A program made the translations under genes and the position numbers. From Centroberyx gerrardi (taxonomy: Eukaryota; Chordata; Actinopteri; Beryciformes; Berycidae): DNA of 64,000 nt. The stretch's first letter is position 1, and each line of letters starts with the position of its first letter. Location: positions 22,100,840-22,164,839 of the forward strand of contig NC_136003.1 in NCBI RefSeq assembly GCF_048128805.1. Reading direction: 5' to 3'. Shown here one piece after another: positions 52,901-64,000 of the stretch. The notes under the pieces were generated by a model. That model saw only the letters and a program-made list of their open reading frames with translations. It made no database searches and was not told the origin of the DNA.

Positions 52901-55900
52901 AGGGACAGCACTGGTTAGCGCCACCGCATGTGGAGACAGAGCGTTCCCACTCAGAGCCACACTGGAACAGCTGGTCTGTCCCTCCGTTCCTGCTCTGTTG
53001 TAATAAGACCAGAAGAATGAGGGAGTGCAGATGAGAGAGGGAATCTTGAATATCTCGTACCCATTTTTCACAATCAACAGCTTCTGTGTAGGATGATGTC
53101 TGCAGGAAATACAATTTATCTGAGGCAAACAGCGCTGTGGTGAAACAGCTATGACAGATGACCTCATTTCAACCCAGATGCGATCATTTCATTGGGGTTG
53201 TTGAAAATAAAATATTTGAATAAGAACTTCACACTGCAAGGGAGCAACGGTTGCACTTCAGGGAGGTTACAGTAGCTTATGTAATAAACTCGGCACAAAG
53301 CTATCGGCCTGTAAAAATAAGGGTAGAGTTAGTGGGCCAGCCGAACCATATCTGTGTAAAAGGAGTGGTTAGTGGAGTTAGTGAATGTGGTCGTACTTCA
53401 GTGGGGCAGGCAGGATGGCCTGGTAGTTGTAAATCTGCTGTTGCTGGCTTAGAATTTGAAGTTGCAGGAACTGCTGCTGCTGCTGCAGGAGGCGGGCGTA
53501 GGCGGAGTCCATGGGCACCTCGCTGGGCTCCTGCTTCTGGTCCGGGGGGATATACTGATGGTACTTCAGCTTTTTCACCCGCGGCTTGGCCTCTTTGCTC
53601 TTTTTGCTGCGGCTTTTATCACCGGGAGTCTTGGGCTGGCTTTGCTGTGGAGCGCAACATAAGGGAGGGGCAGGTAAAACTTCAGAGGACCATCTGGACG
53701 ATATGCGATCACTCTGACTGATCTCAATCCAGTGGTTATCAGGCAACATGGCCAGTACCAGCACTGTGAGACATTTTGCTATTTCATAACCGCATAGGTG
53801 GAACATTGTTCTGACACCCGATGAGAGCGACAGGATGAGGAAATGGGGAGTGGAAATGGATGTGATGTGGCCCTTATTGTTTTACCACCTGGAATTACAG
53901 GATACACATGAAAATGGCTTGGCATATGAGAGGCAGACCTGTTCTAGCTATGAAAACATCAATTCAAGTTGGTTTAAGAAAGTACATACCCTCAAATTTG
54001 TTTCACTCTTTCCCCTACCTTGTTCCAAGGAAGGGAGAGAGTTCATCTTATGCTCTGAGGGTAACAGGATTATGATAAATGCACAAGTTATTGCTTCACT
54101 CCCGTCTCTTGATTTTTGGCTTACATTTTACACAGCCTGAATGTGGAAGGCAAGCCTGTCATTTGACCCTAATTGAAGACTAACTGCGGCTGGCAGTTTT
54201 AAGCCCCTGGATTTGTGAAACTACTTTAGACCCTGTTGTTCTTTGAACTGCATTTGACTCGGCTGAATGCTGACTTTCACTTCACCCCTAAACTGATGGG
54301 ACTTTCAGTATGACAAAACACAGATCCAGTATCCTCTCCTGACATCGTATCTCTCATTACATTTCCAAAGGAAGCAGCGATAAAAACCACAACCAATAGA
54401 TCAGAGAGAGAGAGTCAAGTACCAGAGGTGACTTTCATGTTTGCTGGGTATGAATGTGCAGAGAAACAGCTCAGAGATCAGAGAACTGTGACTTAACTGG
54501 GACAAAATAAACTGCTTAAATGAACTCACCCTTTAAAAAATCATTACTACTAATTTAGGAACACTTTGTAATGTCGCGGTTTATGTAAGCAGCATACAAA
54601 CAACCTATCTCTTAAACAAACTTGAAACTATTTTGGATAGTGTTACGTGCAAAACCCATTTTTGAAGCTCACCTTCACAAGAATAGGGCCTGGTGTAGTG
54701 AGGGCAACAGTGGCGATTGGCTGAGGTGTGGCTGTCAGTCGGCTGCTCTGCTGCTCATTGGTGGAGACGAGGTTGACTAAATCTGATGTGGACTGGGAGT
54801 TAGGTGGGGAGTGCTAAGATAAGCAGAGACAGATAGAAACCACATGAGCCCATTCAGTAAGAACAGGAGAGCAGCTAGGCCTGTTAATCATCATCCCACG
54901 CAGGACAAGAAAGGCACATCAACGGGAAGAATACTACAGTCAGACAACCAGAGACAGATTGATGCCTAAATACTCCGGAAAAATAGAGTGAGCAAGAAGT
55001 GTTCCTATCAGTCTTGATGAATATACTTGCTAGTAAACTGTGTGTATATGAAGAAAGAACAAGGAAGCAACACTACAAAAAATGTCTATATGAGTTATTT
55101 AGTCTCATATTCAGTCTAGAAAGATTCTACTGATGGAGTGAGATAATTCTACTTGTTTCCAATGTAGTTTTACTTGTTTCAGAAGACACAAGAGTTGTTA
55201 TATTGAAACAAGGCAGAATAAGGCTGATAACCCCACTAGTATCAAGAAAATAGCCCTCCATCCTTGAAACAAGTTGACTTGCATTGGAAAAAACTTATCT
55301 CACTCCATTGGCACATTTGTTTCACTTCAAATTTTAAGACTCAGTACTAGATTAAATGACATGACAGATGGATATGTTGTTGCAGTGTATACATGGTGTT
55401 TGTTGACACTGACAGTTGACATTTTAAAGTGTGTTGGTTGGAAGATGTAGCAGTGCATCTCATCACACCTGCATGGTGGAGTTCATGTGAGGGGAAGTGG
55501 AAGTGGCCTCCGTCCCGCCAGACTCCCTCGGGGAGGCGGCGCTGGAGCTGTGGGACTCCTGGCTGGCGGGCTGTTCGGGTGACAGGGCATCGCTGCTGTC
55601 CTCATCAAAGTTGTACACATCCAGCGTCTTAGGGTAGTTCACCTTGCCATCTGTGGGGCCAGTATCAAAAAACGAGCAAGTAAAGCTGCTTATTCATTTA
55701 AAGGATGAGTAGAAAACCAATTTTCTAATTTTGAGCACGGTTGACTAATCAGCAATAGAGTGAATGCTGTGTGGATATTTTATTTTTAACAGCCATTTTT
55801 GGCAGTGATCTGCAACTGATTGGGGTTTGTTTTAACCTGAATTGAGTACCAGATGGGTAGTGTTTACCTCATCAGGCTCATTAAGATGGTGTCAATCACA

Positions 55901-58900
55901 GAAGAAGTATACTGAATTGATTTGTCAATATTCTCTTTCTTAACTTAACTCTCACTGGACTGGTCATTGTCAATGTGGCAAACTCCATCCATCTGGCCCC
56001 AAAGTGGGCTAAAACAAACCATAAAAAGTATTTCCAAACTTTATTTGGCCCAGGTCTGGTTCAAGGATGTAATAGTGGTGGTAATGACTATCTACCAGCG
56101 ATGGCCTCCTTGACACCAGTGTCCACAGGCAGGATGTTCTTCACCACCAGCTCCAGGGGACCGGGCCGCTGGGCGATCTTCTCGTTGAGGTCGTCAGCCA
56201 GCCTGGCCCTCTTCAGCTTCATCTGGGTGGCTTGCAGGGAGGGTTCAGCCTGCGTCTCTGATGAACACACAGGGGATCATCAGCTGTGATCCAGCCAGCA
56301 ACAGTCAGCCTCAAAGCAGCTCGGTCAGGGTGAGTCACTGGAGGCTCAGTCAGACCTCACAAACCTCAAACACAGCTATCCACTCATCTCTTTCTCAAAC
56401 AAATACAACAGGCAATGAGTATGGCTGGATGAATATGCTGCTTATTCATTTCCCTTATCTAGACGCCATTACCAAGAACACACAGTGAGATAATTACCTT
56501 GTAGGATGTGCATACGGACCAGCTCAGAGCGTTCAGGTCTGCTGCAGATTTTGTGCTTCAAGAAGTTCCCAGTCTGTTGACAAATTGGAAGGTTATAGGT
56601 GCATTATGTAGATTTACTTGAAGGAAAGCCTGGTCGACTGCAGTGTTGGTGATGTTTGCTGCTGTCTTACCCTGGCTCTCTCCAGGCTGCGCATCTGCTC
56701 ATGAAAGGCAGCAGGGGTTTTCAGAGCTGTGGGAAGAAGGATCAACAGCATCCATAAGTCCTATGAGTCAAACATACAACTTACAATATATGATTATTAC
56801 TTATACTTATGATATTTCCCTCATTACACCTCTATGTTATAGCATCCAAAGGCCATTTCCCTTTGGTTGGCTTCGCCTTTATGATTTGTGAAAGGGTCCC
56901 GTTAATCAAAAAGTCACTTATTGATAACAGTGACCAACAAAACAACAAAGATACAACTACATATTTCTACAGTGTACTTTGATTACAATGGACTTATTTG
57001 GGAAGCAGGTAACAGTTACCAAAGTTATTGCCTAAAAAGAACAGGGAAACTATATACCTACAGAAAGTGAACACTGCTAAATTTGCAATAGTTAATCATG
57101 GTGTTTGTTTGACTGGGAGGTCTGTCCAAGGGATACTTGATAGTTTCAAAATGAAGGACATCCAGCGGTGGAGGGTAATACAGCTTTGAACAACATAACT
57201 CACAACACACTGTATTGTATTGAACAACAGTCTAAGTGGCTCTGAGGTGGTAATCCGCTGATAAAGACACTTGCTTAGGCATACTGAAGCTGCTACTAAG
57301 CGACTATATCTCGTGTTGGGATCTTTGTAGTTTTTTATGAGCGTGACAGTAATAAACAGCAGCTCATGGGAGTCAAACAGGAAGTGTCAGCTTCACTGAT
57401 TCAAGCAGTGAGACCCACGCAGAGAATTAGTCTTTGATCGTGCAGAATAAACTCATCCTGCCTTTGGCCAGGTCTGGTTCACTGAGTAGTCAACCTCTGC
57501 TATGACAAGCACTGTTTGCTCTGAGCGCACACTGGCCGGGGGGCATCTCTGAGGAGTGTGTCAGCGGAGCAAAGCAAAACATTCCTGCCCGTCACCCAAA
57601 CCTGCCGCATACCTACCGTAAGCCCGTAAGTGTGGGAGAGGCAGAGTGCTTCAGTGGAAAACGGCCAGGGAGGTTTCTGTGCACGACATGCTTGGCCGGC
57701 CCACAGAGGAGGTGACTGACCTCCGATGCAGGCTCAGTCGCTGACTCATGTGGCTGTGTGGAGCCAGAGAGGAGCTTACAGTCCGGCTGGAGCAGGACTC
57801 CCAAGAGGCCGCGGGGCAGCGAGTTTACCTTTCCAGCTATCAGCATGAGTCTGTCGCTGATTCGGCTTATCTCTTTTATTAGATGTGCTCTTCATAAAAA
57901 CCACTAGGCTGACCCAGGAAAGGTTGGGAATGAGTCTGCTATCTGCGTGTTAAACCCTTGAGACATTTTTTATCACTGGCTATGTTTACATGAGCACAAT
58001 AATATGATTATTACCATTAGTCTGAGTAAGACAATAGTGCAATGAAACCGCTTACATGATTCTAGAAAGTGACACTTCTAATAATCCAGTTTACATGTTT
58101 TATTATTGTGAGTATTATCTTTCTGAACTTGGTGGCCTTGACAGAACAATGTGAGCTCCGTCACCAATTACACATGTGCAACTTGATCACAATTTAAGAA
58201 ATACATGTGCTGACTGTTCTCGAATGCAAGTATAATTGGAGTACGTTACTACAATTACACCTAGACCGACTAAGAGCACAATCACACCAACATAATCGGA
58301 ATATGGTGTTTACATGGGTCCTGCCTTACACGCATTGGTGTCTTAATCGCATTACAATCACAGTTTTTGTGTGCATGTAAATGTGGCCGTTTCCTCTCCA
58401 AACATTGTGAAGAGGTTGTGGTGGAGAGCGGCTTGATTAAGATGTTAGCAGAGGATGAATTCCAACTCTCACACTGTTCTGTTGAGAGCAACAAGCCCAA
58501 TGAGAAAGCACTGCAAGGTTATTATGAAGACTGGAAGGTAGTTATTATAAAGGAACACGCTGTGGAATCAAGACACACTAATTACAGTCCTTATCTCCAT
58601 AGGTGCCAGGTGTGAGTTAACCTTGTTGTGTGATGCTCATACTCACGCGGCATGATGCCCTGCTCCACAAGCTGCTCCCGGGTTCGCCTCTGCTGCAAGC
58701 GGAGCTGCAGGACTGTGGGAGTGCAGAGACGGAGAGGTCAGAGTTGAACTATTATCATCCGGAGCCAAACTCTGCTGAGTCAACCGACAACCCTCTGGCT
58801 TTAAAACCGTGAAACCTGCCCGAGTTCGTATGATACAGAGTACTTATTATGTCTCCGTCGACGTGCTGCCCCGAAGGCCCCGAGAGGAAGTCCCGCTCAC

Positions 58901-61900
58901 CGCCGCAGACATCCTATTCACTTCCTGCGCGGCTTTAACTCAGGTTGGTGAGAGTGCCACGTATTTTACAACCAGTATCTCCATGTGGGATGCAAATGCA
59001 CAGTGAAGTCAAACACAGTAACTACAGTGCAGAATACACACAGATAAAATTGTGTCCAACACAGGCACCAACGTGAAGACTGTAGTCACAATAATGAACA
59101 AGACTTGCCATGACGCCATCCGAGAGCTGAGAGAGCTGTGTGTCTCTTAGTGCAGCTAAAATACTTAATCTTACTTTGGATGGATAAGCAGTGATCGGTT
59201 ACGTTTACGGAACATCAAAAGACACAAATGCCACGGTGCAGAAGTTGTTGAGTCTTGTGCACAGGCCGCACATACAGCGCTCGGATGGTCCGCACTGTTA
59301 TTTTTCCATCATTATAAACTGTAGTAACATCCCCAGTTTAAACATTTATAAACAAGTGAGCGTGGACATGTTATTTCAGTAGAATAACACAGAGGAAAAA
59401 AAAACAACACAGTTTCAAGAGGAAGGGTGATGGGTGATGGTGACAAATGAGGCAGCGAGTGTGAGGAACGTGAGGCTCTTATCGTCACCGCTGCGCTGCG
59501 TTCTTAGCGAAGCCTGCTTAGCGAGATCTACTCATTGGCTCCAGGGAACAGCTAGACACGCACACGCACACACACACACACACACGCAAACACACACATA
59601 CATACACACAGACCTGCTCAACTCTCCTGGGAAAGGCACTGCGTCTGAACAGGCCTCTGTGACTCACTCCAGCAAAAATAAACTGGGCAGCTGTGAGAAC
59701 AAGGCCTGGGAACCATGAAATTTGGGGGTAGTTAGTGGGGAGGGAGGGGAAGGGAGGGGGGTCTACAGTCATATGCAGAGCAGAGGGGACTTTCATGAAC
59801 TTCCACTGGTGGGCAAGGGAACGCAGAGTGACAAGGGCCGAGGCAGGCGGGGGGGTGGGAGGCCGAGTCCACTCTCACAGCCTCCAACGTATCAGCAGAG
59901 CCTCAACTCCGGGGCAGAGAACACAGTGTGCCTGCCCCGCCTGCTTTGTTTCCTATTATATGTCCAGGCCAAGGGGTTAGGGTCGGCCTAAGACAGATCA
60001 TAGTAGGAGATTGTAAAAAAAATTGCCATCGGTTTGTTTCAATATTCATACCCGCTGTGACTCGGACAGAACGCCACAGGCAGGGAAATTTATGAGATGC
60101 AATACTGCATATCAATACTCCTGCATCAAAACAGGCCTTCCAGCACCACAGGGGAATGCCGAGTTTAATCCGAGCATCAGTAGGGCAGTACACCTCACGC
60201 CTGGGGTCCTCCTCACTCGTGTCGGAGTGATGTCAATGCTGGTGTTTGAGCGTGAACCCTGGCTAACCTCCCTGTGATGCAAGCTGGCTCCGCTCGCCTG
60301 CTCACCAGCAGAGCATAAACAGAGGTACTTGAGAAACACAGAGCGCAGGCTTTACTGAAATCCCCGTCTCCTGATGTAATCTCTAATCCCAGACCCATGT
60401 TCTCCTCAACAAATCATCTCTGGAGGTCTCCCGTCAGACCCTTTTTTGTCCGTTTTTTTTTTTTTAGACACTCTGTACAAATAAAACATGGTTTTGGTAT
60501 GGCTACAGATGCCCTGTGCCCAGACAGAACCGAAGTTGGTTTAGAAACAGACTGACACTGGGTTATGTTGACTTTGCTGTTGTAAATACCAAAGACTCTA
60601 AAAACAGTCCCATTGCAGCAAGGAGATTCAGGCAACTACATGTGGAGATTGTGCAAACCCCATTAAAATGGTGAATATATATTGGTTTATGAAAAATATA
60701 AATTGTGAGTATTTACAGAAGCTACTGTAAATGCCTTTTCTCTGGGGCCTTCACAACTTATGCTGATGTGAGGGAAAACATCTCCATGAAATTTAGATAA
60801 TACACTTCTTATAGTCAATAAATTGCCAAAACTGTCAAATGAGCCCTTCATTGTTTAAAAGGTCTATAAACTCATTAGCTAATCAGTCATTTTATTGCTA
60901 TTCATAGAGTTGGTTGGCAAAAAGACAGGCTCCCTTGAAATGGATCAAACAGCAAACCAGCAAGCATCAAACAATTTTGTCCATGTTTTAAAATGAAACA
61001 ATATCATTCCTCAGTTTATGATGTAGTCATTTTAATAAACCTAGACTTTTATTGGCAGGGCTAAAGCATTACATTAACAAATTCAGTTAGATAATGTCTG
61101 AGTAATGCATGGGAAGCCAAACCTTGCTGTCAGCTGTTCCATGTAAAGTGAATAGAGGATATTAACTTTACTCTTATTAACTTCATGATGAATGTCTGGG
61201 TAAAAACACTGAATTGGATCATCTATACCTGTCTATCAACAAGAGTATTAGTAAAACACCCAAATGGAGTGGTTCATTTTATAGTTTGTAGGTTTATTTT
61301 TAATGTGTTTTCAAAGCAGCAAAAAAAGCCTAAAATAAAGCTGTATTCAAAGGGATGAGAAAGCATATTTGTTTTTTCCCCATGAGTGTGTGTCCTCCAA
61401 CATGCAGTTACTCTATGCTAGCAAACTGGTCTTGGTCAGGTTTGTGAGATTTACATTCAGGTCATAAGCAATAATGAATTGACACTGAAATTGTCATTTA
61501 TGCAAACTCTAGCATGATATGACTGACCTGAGGGAATTTATTATATTTTGCTACATTTATTAAAAGCAACACTTTGCTGTCTATATTATATATTTTTGCC
61601 ATGATAGGAGTTAAAACTTGAGACTGTTGTTCTGCATGTTTACAATAGTAAAAATATGGTTAGTCATTTAGTGCTTTATCACTGTTAAAGGCTGCAAGTG
61701 TAAAAATGCACCTCAAACACCCCAAGAAACTCAGTGGCTAGCATAGGATTTTCATCAGTGTTGTGACTTTGGTGAGTTTACAGTGACATACTGTGGGATA
61801 AACATGTCAGAAACACTGGTATTATCTTTAAAACATAACTCAATATCCTTTAAAAAATAAGAGTCCACCAGACTATCTAGACAGGTGTGTGAAGATCCTG

Positions 61901-62548
61901 TCTAATGAAAGGGATCTGTAGCTGATGAATGTTAGCAAGAAGGATTAAAACATGCAAATCATGATCAGAATCTTGACCAACAGCATTTCTGGATATTGCA
62001 TTTCATTTCATGAAGCTTACTCCTTGTGTCTACATACTGAGCATTGCAGGAGTGAATTCATGCTTACATGATGTGACAGCAAACCATAATAATGTATCAG
62101 CAGAACACCAATACAAACATATACTTATACAGTATAAACTAAAGAGTATTATCTCTAAAATCTCTACTTCTCTCCCACTTCTGACTCATTCCCTCAGGTT
62201 TGGTTTAGTATCCATCAGAAAACAACAGTCTCTCATATGAGAATGATGCTTGGCACAAATCACGGTGATGAGCTTTACTATTGCCCAGTCATTTCCTGGT
62301 GGAGCTGTGTCTGCGTCACTGCAACCCCCTGTCAGTGCGAGCAGCATCAGTTAAGATTAGAGAGATTGGAAAACTTTACGCTGACGTACACTGCTGCTAA
62401 ATAACTTTCAGAAAAAACAAGAGGAAGCAAAAAACAAAAAGACAGAACAATGAAATGAGCGCGAGTTAGAGAGGAAAAAGAGAGAGAAAGCACCTGATTT
62501 AAATTTACCCCTGCAGATGGCGGGGGTCTCCACATCAAGGCAGGCCAT
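49965..62548 (-). CDS. mrtfb: myocardin-related transcription factor B
   Basis: Actin-regulated coactivator of SRF. Exons: 62509-62548, 58647-58712, 56671-56726, 56498-56573, 56096-56257, 55469-55650, 54673-54813, 53397-53644, 52832-52994, 51842-52678, 50945-51082, 50713-50868, 50554-50614 and 49965-50446. They are in frame and encode 935 aa; an in-frame ATG at 62593 would give 950. Three RPEL actin-binding motifs lie near residues 14-40, 60-80 (RPERSEL) and 105-125 (RPGPLEL). These are followed by a basic region (KSRSKKSKEAKPRVKK), a Q-rich stretch, a SAP domain about 368-408 (LRSLPVSGTKTDLIERL), a leucine zipper about 481-521 and a C-terminal activation domain. The ending with NMDWLDLTMP fits MRTFB rather than MRTFA. 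Further upstream alternative exons may lie outside the window. Confidence 0.95.
55071..55387. mobile_element. palindromic MITE, copy 2 (AAACAAGT family)
   Basis: Starts cactacaaaaaatgtc and ends gttgttgcagtg. Arms contain ttagtctcatattcagtcta and its partner near the right end, with ggaaacaagt/acttgtttcc blocks inside. Same family as 7720-8050. It lies in an mrtfb intron. Confidence 0.7.
57978..58388. mobile_element. TTTACATG inverted-repeat element in mrtfb intron
   Basis: Left end ggctatgtttacatg (57978-57992); right end catgtaaatgtggcc (58374-58388), inverted at 12 of 15 positions. The interior has further gtttacatg and aatcacaat blocks. Typical of a common teleost MITE; no coding capacity. 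Confidence 0.6.
59555..59611. repeat. CA microsatellite
   Basis: Imperfect (CA)n with g and t interruptions, in mrtfb intron 1. Confidence 0.9.
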
Positions 62549-62593
62549 AGAGGACAGAGGTGGTTCGCTTGGCGGCCAGGTCTGGAGTCCCAT

Positions 62594-64000
62594 GGAGTGA
62601 GAAGGCCGGTGGAGAAATGGGCGGTTAGTTGCAGGAGTTTGGGAGAGAAAAGCCCCGGCGCTGAGCGGACGACAGCTGGCTCTCTGAGCTGCACACGGTC
62701 CCTCCTCCCCGGCTCTCTGCTGGCCTCAGTGGAGAAAGTGTGTGAGCTCCCAGTCAGCGTCAGGAGGAGGGAACACAGCGCTGCCTGTGTTAACCCTCGC
62801 TGGTTCACTCTGCCTGACTCTCTCTCTCCACACAGCGCTGATCAGACAGCAACACAATAGCCCAGGAAACTTTTGTCATTCCTAACCTCAACTTCTGGCA
62901 TTAATGTTGATCAATATTTGTCATTTGAGTCATTTTACTCTGCAAGGGACCAAATCATTTTTTGGTCAACAATACAGCGTTGACAGAAACAAGCTGTTGG
63001 TAATATTTAGTGGGCAACTCTCCATGAGAAACAGGGACGTGACTTTTTTTTTCTCCATAAATTGTTGTAGCACTAAATAACAATGACAAGAACAAACACA
63101 CTCGGCCCTTTGGGACATGGATGTTTATCTTTAATCACTTTTTTGATGATTAGCTATGGCTTTTTGACATTTGTTATGATTATTATTTTCATTTTTTATT
63201 TTCCACTATAACACTATACTGACATTGCAGCCAATGTCAAGTTGATCTTATCTGTTGTCTTTATTCCAAGCAAATCCAACATGTATGTGACAAATATTTA
63301 TTCAAAAGGGTGACAAGGACAATTAAATGGAAAGGCGGGTAAAAAAAATTCAAAGAGATGGGACAAAGATGAGCAGATGCAGCAGCGGATATGAAACGCT
63401 CCCAGTCGACGGTTACAATAGTGGCTAGATGCCATTCTTGACTAAAAAGCACTGAGAGGAAATGAGATCAAAGGAAGTTACACTAATTGTAGCGAGTGCC
63501 AGGAATGCTGGTGAGAAGAATATGCCAAAGCAAGTTCCTTTACAGAGCAGGTGTCCGATCCCATAACGGTGAAGAAGTGTTATTCCTCTCAGCAGAGGTA
63601 CAGGATGCTTTTAGTCCTGCAGCCGTTCCTATGAAGCGTCTGAGCATGACAGTGCCTGCCGGGGAGAAGAGTGCCACTGTGGTCTGGATTAATGGGGTTC
63701 AGACGTGGGATCAAAAACTATGCACGGCAAACAGCATGGGATAGGAAAAAACATGGAATCGATGAAGCGAATGGCATTGGCACAGTCGGGCACAATGTTT
63801 CATGACAGCTCACCATTGGGATTGTATTGTTGTGGCAATATCAAGAACTCTGTCACAAGACCATGAAATATGGAATAGTAGTGGGAGTCATCAGGCATGG
63901 GGATAACATCTTTCATCATGTGACCCCATCCACGAACACAAAGCAATCTTTAGAGTTCACAATTTACATGTATGTAAATTGGTAATGATTCATTTATCCA
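62594..64000. other. upstream flank of mrtfb
   Basis: The first 250 bases are GC-rich and probably hold the promoter or leader of the short mrtfb first exon. Beyond that I see no recognisable exon, repeat family or RNA gene. It may be an intron of a longer mrtfb transcript starting outside the window. Confidence 0.4.

Noticed and set aside
63496-63744. 82-codon plus-strand frame near the right edge
   Set aside because: No recognisable domain, no splice or start context, and length compatible with chance.

Overview
The window is nuclear DNA from a ray-finned fish, probably a spiny-rayed teleost. Seven protein-coding genes with ordinary GT-AG introns can be rebuilt exon by exon, each ending up close to its vertebrate family length. 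The rest is intron, UTR and intergenic DNA with CA microsatellites, short terminal-inverted-repeat elements, tRNA-derived SINE pieces and LINE remnants. I see no bacterial, phage, CRISPR or retroviral material.

Layout, left to right: the second half of rhbdf1 (+, 1-4111; iRhom1 pseudoprotease); aanat, probably aanat2 (-, 5536-7101); a 5 kb gene-free stretch; mgrn1 (-, 14087-23860, 16 coding exons, 549 aa); a 2.6 kb divergent promoter and LINE-remnant stretch; cdip1 (+, coding 32464-36473, 208 aa); polr3k (-, 38831-40437, 108 aa); snrnp25 (+, 41046-42814, 186 aa); a LITAF-domain gene with an N-terminal coiled coil (+, 43480-47392, 239 aa); and mrtfb (-, 49965-62548 or 62593, 935 or 950 aa). 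The exon joins keep frame in every gene, and every intron checked is GT-AG except snrnp25 intron 1, which needs a GC donor.

Human orthologues of rhbdf1, polr3k, snrnp25, mgrn1, cdip1, LITAF and mrtfb all map to 16p13. Human AANAT instead lies beside RHBDF2 on 17q25. Its place beside rhbdf1 here suggests an old linkage that split differently after duplication.

Three gene pairs meet tail to tail (rhbdf1/aanat, cdip1/polr3k, LITAF-like/mrtfb), with opposing poly(A) signals only tens of bases apart or less. Two pairs are head to head (mgrn1/cdip1, polr3k/snrnp25). Three products act on related endosome/lysosome steps: MGRN1 (a TSG101 ubiquitin ligase) and two LITAF-domain membrane proteins. This is a conserved neighbourhood rather than an operon-like system.

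I found no clearly undescribed system. The best leads are the coiled-coil LITAF architecture with its probable upstream coding exon, the GC-AG intron in a spliceosomal gene, palindromic GCTAACGTTAGC clusters at two facing promoters, and a compact clock-type promoter on aanat.
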